Shown: positions 23,959-31,195 of the stretch, piece by piece
Numbering within the stretch: the stretch's first letter is position 1
Layout: each line of letters begins with the position of its first letter
From: Mucinivorans sp036654415
GTDB taxonomy: Bacteria; Bacteroidota; Bacteroidia; Bacteroidales; Rikenellaceae
NCBI GenBank assembly: GCA_036654415.1
Contig: JAVVSB010000018.1
Location: forward strand, 1 to 35,849
Length of the DNA stretch: 35,849 nt
Reading direction: 5' to 3'
The notes under the pieces: model-generated
Told to the model about the DNA's origin: nothing
Database searches by the model: none
The model's input: only the letters and a program-made list of their open reading frames with translations
Position numbers and translations under genes: made by a program

Positions 23959-25259
23959 TATTTTTTAGGTGTTAGTTTGTTTACAAAGTAGAGTACAATG
24001 CCCATCAAGGCTGTCCCTGCACCGTAGAGCGACTCTACTGGTTGCTTAACGATGAGGAATACAAGAATCCACAACATGGCCAACAGAAAAATGGCAGGTA
24101 GTACTGGGTAGCCCCAGGCGCGGAAAGGCCGTTCGAGATGGGGGTGTTTTATGCGATTTATAAAGAGTCCCAAAGCTGCAAGCATAGTGCAGAGGTTAAG
24201 CACGAAACCCGAGTAGATGATTATTTGTGAGAAACTGGCCGTCAGTATAAAGCCTAAGGCTATGGTGCACTGAACCCAAAGGGCTAAGGTGGGTACGCCT
24301 GAGCGGTTGGTGCGCGCGAGTGGGCGCAGTAGAGCTGTGTCCTGGCCCATGGGCTGCATTACGCGCGCCCCCACGTAAACCATCGATGAGATGGAGGAGA
24401 TAAGCAGCACCGAGATTATGCCACTCATTATTCGTCCTCCATTTATCCCGAAGATATGGATGGCGGCAATGTTGCCAATCTCAATCTGCCCCGATAGTTC
24501 GCTTGTTGGGGCAACATAGAGAAATATAAAGTTGAGCAGCAGGTAGAGTCCTGTGACTATGGCGGTACTAATAAGCAGGGCTGGAGCAATGGTGCGGCGC
24601 GGATTTTTAATGTCGCCCAATATGTAGGTGGCCGAATTCCAACCCGAGTAAGCGAACATCACCCACACCAGAGCCACTGCATAGGGGGCCGAAAAGATGT
24701 CACCCCAAAGGAATTCCTTTGTGCTACTTGTAAAATTGTTGGCCGAGGAGCCCGTCATCGTGAGCCCCGCCACCACAAAAATGGCAATCAAGGTTAGCTT
24801 AAGAATGGTCACCACTGTCTGCCAACGGCCTGCCAGGTCAATGGTAAAAGAGTGTATGCTGGTGATTGTGAGTAAGGTGATAATGGCCACTATTTCTGGA
24901 TTAAAGATGGCGTAAGTTCCATGTAGGTAGCTTCCCATGGCCATTGAGGCTGCTGCAATGGGGGCTGCAAAGCCCACAGTGATGGATATCCACCCAGCCA
25001 TAAAACCTATACATGGGTGGTAGAGCTGACTTAAAAAATTGTATTCACCCCCCGAGCGTGGCATTACGCTACCTAGTTCGGCGTATATCAAAGCACCGCA
25101 AAATGCCAAAAAACCACCCAACAACCAAAGTAGAAGTATAGCCCATAAGTTGCTAATATCCAAGAGCTGGAACCCAAGCGAGGTGAAAACACCTGTGCCA
25201 ATCATGTTGGCCACCACAAAACTCGATACGGCTATTATTCCCAGTTTCCCCTTGCTCAT
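23958..25259 (-). CDS. APC-superfamily amino-acid permease
   Basis: A 433-residue transporter with about twelve membrane spans. The N-terminal IIAVSSFVVANMIGTGVFTSLGF contains the GxG-type substrate-binding break of helix 1, and SVMPRSGGEYNFLSQLYHPCIGFMAGW is the conserved loop-helix 3 segment of amino acid/polyamine antiporters. FAYSGWNSATYILGDIKNP is the helix 6 signature. The substrate is not determinable. The start MSKGKLG at 25259 was chosen because the upstream extension runs into the promoter. It leads the permease-lipoprotein-acyltransferase operon. Confidence 0.9.
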   Translation of the reverse strand: MSKGKLGIIAVSSFVVANMIGTGVFTSLGFQLLDISNLWAILLLWLLGGFLAFCGALIYAELGSVMPRSGGEYNFLSQLYHPCIGFMAGWISITVGFAAPIAAASMAMGSYLHGTYAIFNPEIVAIITLLTITSIHSFTIDLAGRWQTVVTILKLTLIAIFVVAGLTMTGSSANNFTSSTKEFLWGDIFSAPYAVALVWVMFAYSGWNSATYILGDIKNPRRTIAPALLISTAIVTGLYLLLNFIFLYVAPTSELSGQIEIGNIAAIHIFGINGGRIMSGIISVLLISSISSMVYVGARVMQPMGQDTALLRPLARTNRSGVPTLALWVQCTIALGFILTASFSQIIIYSGFVLNLCTMLAALGLFINRIKHPHLERPFRAWGYPVLPAIFLLAMLWILVFLIVKQPVESLYGAGTALMGIVLYFVNKLTPKK

Positions 25260-25286
25260 GTAGTAAGTCTTTAATATTTTCTTACA

Positions 25287-25294
25287 CAAAGATA
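25287..25294 (-). promoter_or_regulatory. -7 promoter element of the permease operon
   Basis: Reads TATCTTTG on the minus strand, 27 bp before the chosen ATG, with TTG (CAA at 25316-25318) about 21 nt upstream. Confidence 0.65.
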
Positions 25295-25336
25295 CTCTTT
25301 TATTTTCGTTAGGGCCAACTTTTTTTGCTCTCTTTG

Positions 25337-25768
25337 TTATTCAAAAAATCGTCTTACAGGAGCCAACAGATGTTCGGGGGTACGTACCGCTTTTTTTGTG
25401 TCGCGGCGGATATAGGCCAACCTTACTGTGCCAGTGGTTATGAGCTCAGGCTCCATGGTCTGTTCCTCTCCGCTACCTTGGCGAAAGACTTCATAGTCAA
25501 AGGTTACCGTAATTCTAGGTAGTTCGCGCATGGTGGTGCGGATTGTTATCAGGTCGTCATAGAGGGCCGCTTTTTTGTAGTTTATCTCCACGTGCATCAC
25601 TGGTAGCTCGTAGCCCGATTGCTCAATCATAAAGTTGGTAAGACCCACCGAACGCATCATTTCTGAACGAGCCACATCGAAATATTCCACATAGTGCGAA
25701 TGGTAGAGAAAGCCCATACGGTCAACTTCACCGTAACGGACACGTATTTGAGTGGTGTGTACAAACAT
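25337..25768 (-). CDS. YbgC/4-hydroxybenzoyl-CoA-type acyl-CoA thioesterase
   Basis: A 143-residue hot-dog-fold thioesterase. The signature VRYGEVDRMGFLYHSHYVEYFDVARSEMMR (residues about 9-38) contains the catalytic aspartate of the YbgC/4HBT group, followed by YELPVMHVEINYKKAALYDDLITI. It hydrolyses acyl-CoA or acyl-ACP thioesters; the substrate is unknown. It stands alone, 48 bp upstream of the permease start, with repeat copy B just upstream. I see no TAnnTTTG box ahead of it. Confidence 0.9.
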   Translation of the reverse strand: MFVHTTQIRVRYGEVDRMGFLYHSHYVEYFDVARSEMMRSVGLTNFMIEQSGYELPVMHVEINYKKAALYDDLITIRTTMRELPRITVTFDYEVFRQGSGEEQTMEPELITTGTVRLAYIRRDTKKAVRTPEHLLAPVRRFFE

Positions 25769-25800
25769 AATTTTAACGTTTTTAAGAAATTATTTTATAT

Positions 25801-25970
25801 TAAGAAGCTGTTTTTAATCTCTTTCCAGCATTTTATTACCACCCTTTTTGTCCTCTTTTTTTGCTGATTTTTGAGCTGTAGTCCACTACTATCTCGGCAA
25901 ATCATCGATGAAAATAGCCTCAAAAAATAGCAGTAATAAAATTTTGAAAACAAATTAAAACAGCCTCTAA
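25801..25970. repeat. Intergenic repeat, copy B (about 170 bp), inverted-repeat structure
   Basis: The ends are imperfect inverted repeats: TAAGAAGCTGTTTTTAAT (25801-25818) and ATTAAAACAGCCTCTAA (25954-25970). Inside, ATTTTATTAC (25830-25839) is exactly complementary to GTAATAAAAT (25933-25942), and GCTGATTTTTGAGCT near 25863 pairs imperfectly with AGCCTCAAAAAATAGC near 25916, so the whole can fold as a long hairpin. It is colinear with copy A at 6418-6585. No protein is encoded. It fills the gap between rnhA and the thioesterase gene. Confidence 0.8.
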
Positions 25971-25993
25971 AAACAGTTCCTGTTGTTGCAAAT

Positions 25994-26473
25994 TTAGACA
26001 GATTCTTTACTTATTCCATTGGCCTCATACCATTCATCTACCATCAAGTGGGTTTTGTCACCTGCTGCCGCCACCGCCAAACGGTCGCACCGCTCATTCT
26101 CGGGGATGTCGTTATGCCCTTTGACCCATGTAAAATTGACCATATGCTGGTTATAAATTTTCAAGAAACGTCGCCATAAATCCTCGTTTTTCTTATCTTT
26201 AAAATTTTTAGCCACCCAAGCAAAAACCCACCTCTTGGTCACCGCGTCCACCACATATTTTGAGTCTGAGAATACCATCACTTCGGCCTTCTCGCGCTTT
26301 AGAGCCTCCAGGGCCACTATCACGGCCAGTAGCTCCATACGGTTGTTAGTGGTCAGACGGTAGCCTGCCGAAATTTCGCGCCTAAATGGGCCACACATCA
26401 TCACCACTCCATACCCTCCCGCGCCAGGGTTACCTAAGGCTGAGCCATCGGTGTATATATTGATTCTCTCCAT
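25994..26473 (-). CDS. rnhA: Ribonuclease HI
   Basis: Cuts the RNA strand of RNA-DNA hybrids. The 159-residue product has the four acidic catalytic residues in their usual contexts: Asp in IYTDGSALGNPGAGGYG, Glu in NNRMELLAV, Asp in VFSDSKYVVDAV and Asp in NERCDRLAVAAA. Length is normal for the E. coli-type enzyme without the N-terminal hybrid-binding domain. I chose the ATG at 26473; a TTG three codons upstream lies in the apparent promoter. That promoter leaves almost no leader, see findings. Confidence 0.95.
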   Translation of the reverse strand: MERINIYTDGSALGNPGAGGYGVVMMCGPFRREISAGYRLTTNNRMELLAVIVALEALKREKAEVMVFSDSKYVVDAVTKRWVFAWVAKNFKDKKNEDLWRRFLKIYNQHMVNFTWVKGHNDIPENERCDRLAVAAAGDKTHLMVDEWYEANGISKESV

Positions 26474-26479
26474 AGTGCA

Positions 26480-26487
26480 CAAAAATA
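26480..26487 (-). promoter_or_regulatory. -7 promoter element of rnhA
   Basis: Reads TATTTTTG on the minus strand, with its last base only 6 bp from the rnhA ATG, so the transcript would be nearly leaderless. AT-rich context makes a chance match possible. Confidence 0.45.
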
Positions 26488-26501
26488 CAAATTTTTTTGT
26501 G

Positions 26502-26509
26502 TACTTTTG
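26502..26509 (+). promoter_or_regulatory. -7 promoter element of the Ig-like lipoprotein operon
   Basis: TACTTTTG, 26 bp before the ATG at 26536, with ATTTTTTTG-type sequence just upstream. It rules out the in-frame start upstream at 26497. Confidence 0.6.
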
Positions 26510-26535
26510 TCTTTTATATCTATTTGCTTTATAAA

Positions 26536-28650
26536 ATGGCTGTCAAACGTCTATTCCGATTTCTCTTTTGGCTCTGCTTGGCGGTGGTGCCTTTGTTTCG
26601 TTGTGCCACTATTAGCTCCCCAACGGGCGGTCCGCGTGACTCTTCAGCCCCTATTTTGTTACGAACCATACCAGCTCCCTATACTACTAATTTTACTGGC
26701 AAACGTATTGAACTCTGTTTCAACGAATATGTGCAGCTCAAGGACCAGAGTAAGTTTTTTATGATGTCGCCTCCCGCTCAGCTCAAGCCCGTGCTCACTC
26801 TTAAGGGTCGTTCGGTGGTGGTCGAGTTTCAGGAGCCTTTGGACTCCAATGCCACATACCGTCTCGACTTTGGTAGCTCCATCGTGGATAACAACGAGGG
26901 TAACAAGATGGTCGATTTTACCTACACATTTTCCACTGGTCCTGTCGTGGATTCGTTGCTTATGGCAGGTCAAATGATAGATGCTTTCACACGCGATACT
27001 ATCATCAGTGGGATGATATTTTTTTTCGATGCCAAGGCCGACTCACTATCTCAGGATTCGGTCATGTTCCGTTCGCGTGCCGAGGCCCTGTTTCGGTCGG
27101 ATAGTAGCGGCTATTTTGTGGCCGATATTTTGCGTGATAAACCTTATCGTATTTATGGTTTGGCTGATGAAAACGGCAACCAACTTTACGAACCTGGCAC
27201 CGATATGATAGCCTTTGCCGACACAACTTTTAACCCTATGGAGCTCGATGGCTTCCTATTTGAGTATGATTCGCTCACGCGGCGTGCCGAGCTCTCTAAC
27301 CCCCAGGTTGTCTTTGAACTTTTTAAGGAGGAGCCCGTCAAGCGGCAGACCCTTATCGAACACAAACGCCCCATGCGTCAAAAACTCACCATGGTCTTCA
27401 ACGCGCCTCACCCCACCATCGACACTCTCAATATCAATGGGGTGCCCGACGGGTGGCTCATCAAGGATTGGAATAAGCGTGGTGACTCTTTAACCATGTG
27501 GGTTAATCCGCCTACCAAAGATGATTTTGACCACTTGGCCGACACTCTTAGGGCTCGCCTATCTTTTCAGAAGCATGACAGTGTGTGGCAATTCTTCTCC
27601 CATGGGCAGAATCTAAGCTTCAATTATAAAGCTCCAATAGTTGTCAAGAAGAAGGTGGTGGAGACCAAGGTCATAAAACAAACAAGGAAAAACAGGCGTA
27701 AGAATCGGACCATTACCACCGCTGACTCTCTGCAATTTCGTCGCGACAGTCTGGCCATGGACAGTGCCCATCAGGCTGAACTTAAGGCTTTGAATCCTTT
27801 TAAGTTCACCGTCAATGCCAAACAGACCTTTGTACCTCTTGATGATATTATCTTTGATTTTGATGTGCCAGTATTGAAGGTCGACCCTGCTCGTATAAAG
27901 TTGGACCGAATCCATAATGTCGAGGCCAAGGGTAAGTCCAAGGCTCGTATCGACACCACCTCCCACCCCTTTACTTTTGTGCGCGACAGTAGCTCCATCT
28001 ATCGTTGGCGTCTTCACTCCAAGTGGACCGAGGGCGACAGTTATAGACTATTTATTCCCGATGGGGTCTTCAACAATATTGCCTACCAAAGCAACGACAC
28101 CCTGAAGTCGACCTTCACTGTGGCTAAAAGGGAGAAGTATGGCACGCTCAATATTAGTATGCTGGGTGACACCTCCATGAAAAGTAGCTATATTTTGGAG
28201 TTGGTAAAACCGAACTCTAATAAAAAATATAGCCTTGTTCGCCGCGTGGCCGACCTGCGTGCGGGGCAGAAGTTTGTGATGCCTTTTGTGGATTTGGGTG
28301 AGTACCGTTTGCGCGTGATAGAAGATAGAAACCATAATGGAGTGTGGGATACAGGTAGCCTTACCATGAGGCGTTACCCTGAACGGGTGCGTATGTGGAG
28401 CGAGCAGGCTAGTGGTGTTAGTACCATTGTAGCCAAGGAAAATTGGGAGATTGAGGTGCCTGTTGATTTGAAGCATATATTTATTGGCCACTCTCCTTTG
28501 GATAGTTATGTGGCTCCAGTGGTGGTGCCACGTTCGGTCAAAGCGGTTACGCAAGTTGCTCCCGAAAAAGTAGAGTCTCCAGCCACTCACAACGGCAAAG
28601 AGAAGGAGGCCCATAAATCGGGAAAAGATAAGGTAAAGAGAGCCAAATAA
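26536..28650 (+). CDS. Ig-like-domain (Big_5/SbsA-type) envelope lipoprotein
   Basis: A 704-residue exported protein of a family common in Bacteroidetes. After a hydrophobic signal comes a cysteine at about residue 23 followed by ATISSPTGGPRDSSAPIL, the typical start of the mature lipoprotein. The next part (about 38-140) is an SbsA-type Ig-like domain (FTGKRIELCFNEYVQLKD). Middle and C-terminal parts hold more beta-rich repeats with FNAPHPTIDTLNI and a carboxypeptidase-regulatory-like segment (YRLRVIEDRNHNGVWDTG), and a Lys-rich tail. The residue before the cysteine is Arg, unlike the classical lipobox. Its stop overlaps the start of the barrel gene (AATAATG), so the two may act together at the outer membrane. 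Function is not established. Confidence 0.85.
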   Translation: MAVKRLFRFLFWLCLAVVPLFRCATISSPTGGPRDSSAPILLRTIPAPYTTNFTGKRIELCFNEYVQLKDQSKFFMMSPPAQLKPVLTLKGRSVVVEFQEPLDSNATYRLDFGSSIVDNNEGNKMVDFTYTFSTGPVVDSLLMAGQMIDAFTRDTIISGMIFFFDAKADSLSQDSVMFRSRAEALFRSDSSGYFVADILRDKPYRIYGLADENGNQLYEPGTDMIAFADTTFNPMELDGFLFEYDSLTRRAELSNPQVVFELFKEEPVKRQTLIEHKRPMRQKLTMVFNAPHPTIDTLNINGVPDGWLIKDWNKRGDSLTMWVNPPTKDDFDHLADTLRARLSFQKHDSVWQFFSHGQNLSFNYKAPIVVKKKVVETKVIKQTRKNRRKNRTITTADSLQFRRDSLAMDSAHQAELKALNPFKFTVNAKQTFVPLDDIIFDFDVPVLKVDPARIKLDRIHNVEAKGKSKARIDTTSHPFTFVRDSSSIYRWRLHSKWTEGDSYRLFIPDGVFNNIAYQSNDTLKSTFTVAKREKYGTLNISMLGDTSMKSSYILELVKPNSNKKYSLVRRVADLRAGQKFVMPFVDLGEYRLRVIEDRNHNGVWDTGSLTMRRYPERVRMWSEQASGVSTIVAKENWEIEVPVDLKHIFIGHSPLDSYVAPVVVPRSVKAVTQVAPEKVESPATHNGKEKEAHKSGKDKVKRAK

Positions 28651-29483
28651 TGAAGATAAAGATATTAATAGTATTATTGCTGCTTGTGAACCCCATGCTT
28701 TGGGCTCAAAGCCCCACCAAGGGTCCTACCAAGGCTGCTGTAGCAAAGGCTCCTACCCAACAGAAGCCACGCCAAGTGCCCTCAGGGGTGAGCGAGACTG
28801 TGGCTGCGGCTTGGGCTCCAGTGGTTATAAACCACCATTTTGGCATTCGTGGCGGCTATGGACTTTCAACGGCTCGTTTTGAACCTAAGCGTAATGTTGT
28901 GTCGCTTATTGGTTTTTATAATTTTGGGCTAAGCTACCGTTTCGATGTTCCAAAGCAAAAATATGTGGGTTGTATTGAGGTCGATGTTGAGTTCTTGCAA
29001 AAGGGGTACAAATACGAGACCTTCAACGAGTCTAAGATATTCAATATTCGTACCTACAATACCATCATGGTGCCAATTTTGTGGCAGCCCTATTTGCCTC
29101 TGTCCAAGAAGAATGGTTCGCGCTTTTTTCTCAATGTGGGTCCGTGGGGCTCCTATGCCCTCAGTAGTCAGAGCTACACCCTGGATGATAATACTGGCAT
29201 TCAATCCGACAAAGTGCCATACAGTTACGATATTTTGAAAGATAATCGATGGGAATTTGGTATTACGGCTGGAGCTGGCCTGATTTTTGGAGCAGGAAAC
29301 TTTACCTTCGGTATTGATTTTCGCTACAATATTGGTCTTTCGGACATTTACAAGGGGGTGACCAAGTACGAGGGTAATCCGTTCCGCTCACCCGTTGACC
29401 AAATGAATATTTCGTTGGGCATAAACTATAAGATACCTTCCAAAACCAAAAAAAAGAGAGATGATGAAAGAACAACAAAGTGA
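28650..29483 (+). CDS. PorT-like outer-membrane beta-barrel protein
   Basis: A 277-residue protein with a signal peptide ending in MLWAQ (residue 20), a Pro/Lys/Thr-rich linker (21-60), then alternating hydrophobic strands with aromatic girdle residues: FGIRGGYGLSTARF, NFGLSYRFDVPKQ, YVGCIEVDVEFLQKGYKY, RFFLNVGPWGSYAL, FGITAGAGLIFGAG and TFGIDFRYNIGLSDIY. This is the pattern of the PorT-like (OMP_b-brl_2) family of Bacteroidetes. The C terminus is a soluble, strongly basic tail, and the last 23 bp overlap rbfA. It follows the Ig-like lipoprotein with a one-base overlap. Confidence 0.85.
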   Translation: MKIKILIVLLLLVNPMLWAQSPTKGPTKAAVAKAPTQQKPRQVPSGVSETVAAAWAPVVINHHFGIRGGYGLSTARFEPKRNVVSLIGFYNFGLSYRFDVPKQKYVGCIEVDVEFLQKGYKYETFNESKIFNIRTYNTIMVPILWQPYLPLSKKNGSRFFLNVGPWGSYALSSQSYTLDDNTGIQSDKVPYSYDILKDNRWEFGITAGAGLIFGAGNFTFGIDFRYNIGLSDIYKGVTKYEGNPFRSPVDQMNISLGINYKIPSKTKKKRDDERTTK

Positions 29484-29814
29484 GTCGGTGCGCCAACAGA
29501 AGGTTGGGGCATTGGTACAGAAAGAGATGGCCGATATTTTTATCAAACAGGGAGCCCCATTTCTTAGTGGAGCTATGGTCTCTATTACCAAGGTGAGGGT
29601 GACACCTGATTTGGCGGTTTCCAAAATTTATCTAAGTGTCTTTCCCTTCGACAAATCGCAGGGGGTGTTGCAGGCGGTTAAGAAAGGTGCCTCCACTCTG
29701 CGTTATGAGCTTAGCCGTCGTATTGGGCAGCAGGTGCGTATTATCCCCGAGGTTATTTTTTATATCGATGACTCAATCGAATATGTTGAGCGTATCGAAC
29801 AACTATTAAAGTAG
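29461..29814 (+). CDS. rbfA: Ribosome-binding factor A
   Basis: Assists maturation of the 30S subunit. The 117-residue product has the KH-type fold signature: QQKVGALVQKEMADIF, MVSITKVRVTPDLAVSKIYLSVFP and LSRRIGQQVRIIPEVIFYIDDSIEYVERIEQLL, the last being characteristic. It begins with two consecutive ATG codons (29461 and 29464); either may be used. The start lies inside the barrel gene (23-bp overlap), implying translational coupling. YccF follows 2 bp after the stop. Confidence 0.93.
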   Translation: MMKEQQSESVRQQKVGALVQKEMADIFIKQGAPFLSGAMVSITKVRVTPDLAVSKIYLSVFPFDKSQGVLQAVKKGASTLRYELSRRIGQQVRIIPEVIFYIDDSIEYVERIEQLLK

Positions 29815-29816
29815 TA

Positions 29817-30191
29817 ATGAAAATTTTAGGAAATCTTCTCTGGCTTCTCTTTGGCGGCTTAAGTGTAGCTATTGAGTATTTTATTGGGGGTGTGGTGCTC
29901 TGTTGCACCATCATCGGCATCCCTTTTGGCCTTCAAGTCTTCAAGTTGGGCGTGTTGTCGCTGTGGCCCTTCGGACAGAATGTTGGGCAAAACGAGCAGA
30001 CTAAGGGGTGCTTGTCGGCTCTGATGAATGTTTTGTGGTTCTTTATCGGTGGCTTTTGGATAGCTCTTACTCATTTATTTTATGGTGTGTTACTTAGTAT
30101 CACCATTGTGGGTATCCCCTTTGCCATGCAACATTTCAAACTTATGGCTTTGGCTATCACACCTTTTGGGCGTACAATCGATGACCTCTAA
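29817..30191 (+). CDS. yccF: YccF-family inner-membrane protein
   Basis: A 124-residue protein made of two copies of one module, each a membrane hairpin followed by a conserved sequence: CTIIGIPFGLQVFKLGVLSLWPFG (about 31-54) and ITIVGIPFAMQHFKLMALAITPFG (about 95-118). This duplicated IGIPFxxQxFKL..L...PFG pattern defines the YccF family (formerly DUF307). Function unknown. It overlaps the phosphatase start by 11 bp. Confidence 0.88.
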   Translation: MKILGNLLWLLFGGLSVAIEYFIGGVVLCCTIIGIPFGLQVFKLGVLSLWPFGQNVGQNEQTKGCLSALMNVLWFFIGGFWIALTHLFYGVLLSITIVGIPFAMQHFKLMALAITPFGRTIDDL

Positions 30192-30657
30192 GTACAAGAT
30201 ACTGTTTGTCTGCCTAGGTAATATTTGTCGTTCAGCTGCAGCTGAGGGTATTATGAACTCTTTGCTGGAGCAGCGTGGGCTCACTTGTCGTTTCGAAGTA
30301 GATTCGGCGGGAACTTTTGGTGGCCACCAAGGGCAGAGGGCCGATGCGCGTATGCGCAAGGCCGCCCTCGCGCGTGGTTATTATCTCGAGAGCCTATCGC
30401 GTAAAATTACAATGGATGATTTTTTCAGTTCCGACATTATTTTAGCCATGGATGATAGTGTCTATGATGAATTAATGGACCTCTCTGTTGATGTGGCCTC
30501 TGGTGCCAAAGTTCATCGCATGGTCGAATTTTGTACCCACAACTCAGCGAGTTATGTTCCCGACCCATACTATGAGGGGGTCGATGGCTTTTCTTTGGTA
30601 ATGGATATTTTGGAAGATGGCTGTTGTGGACTGTTGGCGGAGATTACTAAAAGTTAG
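30181..30657 (+). CDS. Low-molecular-weight protein-tyrosine phosphatase
   Basis: A 158-residue cytoplasmic phosphatase. The catalytic P-loop is VCLGNICRSAAAEG (CX5R with Cys at residue 11), and the C-terminal general-acid motif is VPDPYYEGVDGF. Both are diagnostic. The longer open frame from 30082 reads through the yccF sequence in another frame and was rejected. Such enzymes often counter tyrosine kinases of polysaccharide export, but none is seen here. Its 3' end overlaps the convergent sigma factor gene by 11 bp. Confidence 0.92.
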   Translation: MTSKYKILFVCLGNICRSAAAEGIMNSLLEQRGLTCRFEVDSAGTFGGHQGQRADARMRKAALARGYYLESLSRKITMDDFFSSDIILAMDDSVYDELMDLSVDVASGAKVHRMVEFCTHNSASYVPDPYYEGVDGFSLVMDILEDGCCGLLAEITKS

Positions 30658-31195
30658 ATAGCATCTGCATGAGCATTGTGCGGGCACGGTGGATATGTGT
30701 TTTCACGGTGCCCAGTGGCATATCGAGCGTTGTGGCTATCTCCTCGTACGAGAGCTCGTCCCAAAATCGTAACCTGACAATTCTAGAGTATGACTCTGGT
30801 AGCCGCTCCATCACCCGTTCGATATGTAGGCTATTTTGGTCCGAAATTATACGTTGTTCAGGGTTCATGGCCCCGCAAGGTTTGTCGTACTGCTCAATAG
30901 GTAAATCGGTGCTGCGTGTGCGTCTTAGATAGTCGATATGGCAGTTGCGCGCAATGGCAAATAGCCAACAGCCAAAGGCCAACTCCACCTTATATTGAGT
31001 CAAGTTTAAATAGGCCTTGATAAAGCAATCTTGAATAATCTCCTCTCGGATACCTCTCTGAGTTATACGTCTTGCCAAATACTCTCTCAGGGCGTGGATA
31101 TGCCTAGCCGTAAGGGCATCATATGCCCTTAGCTCGCCACTTAGTGTGAGTTCCACTAACTCCTTGTCGCAGAGTGTATTTAATTCTATTTCCAT
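30647..31195 (-). CDS. ECF-type RNA polymerase sigma factor
   Basis: A 182-residue sigma-70 factor with only regions 2 and 4. Region 2 is about 25-95 (EEIIQDCFIKAYLNLTQY, GCWLFAIARNCHIDYLRR), and region 4 is about 120-180 (LPESYSRIVRLRFWDELSYEEIATTLDMPLGTVKTHIHRARTML). No anti-sigma gene is next to it. Its start lies within the last codons of the GT2 gene (10-bp overlap), so it is presumably co-transcribed with and coupled to that gene. The regulon cannot be read from this window. Confidence 0.93.
   Translation of the reverse strand: MEIELNTLCDKELVELTLSGELRAYDALTARHIHALREYLARRITQRGIREEIIQDCFIKAYLNLTQYKVELAFGCWLFAIARNCHIDYLRRTRSTDLPIEQYDKPCGAMNPEQRIISDQNSLHIERVMERLPESYSRIVRLRFWDELSYEEIATTLDMPLGTVKTHIHRARTMLMQMLSNF

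Noticed and set aside
28048..28614. Minus-strand open frame of 188 codons inside the Ig-like lipoprotein gene
   Set aside because: Histidine/threonine-rich antisense reading of a real gene; no start signal or similarity.
30082..30180. Longer start for the LMW phosphatase
   Set aside because: This is the yccF coding sequence read in a different frame; the phosphatase domain begins directly at the ATG at 30181.
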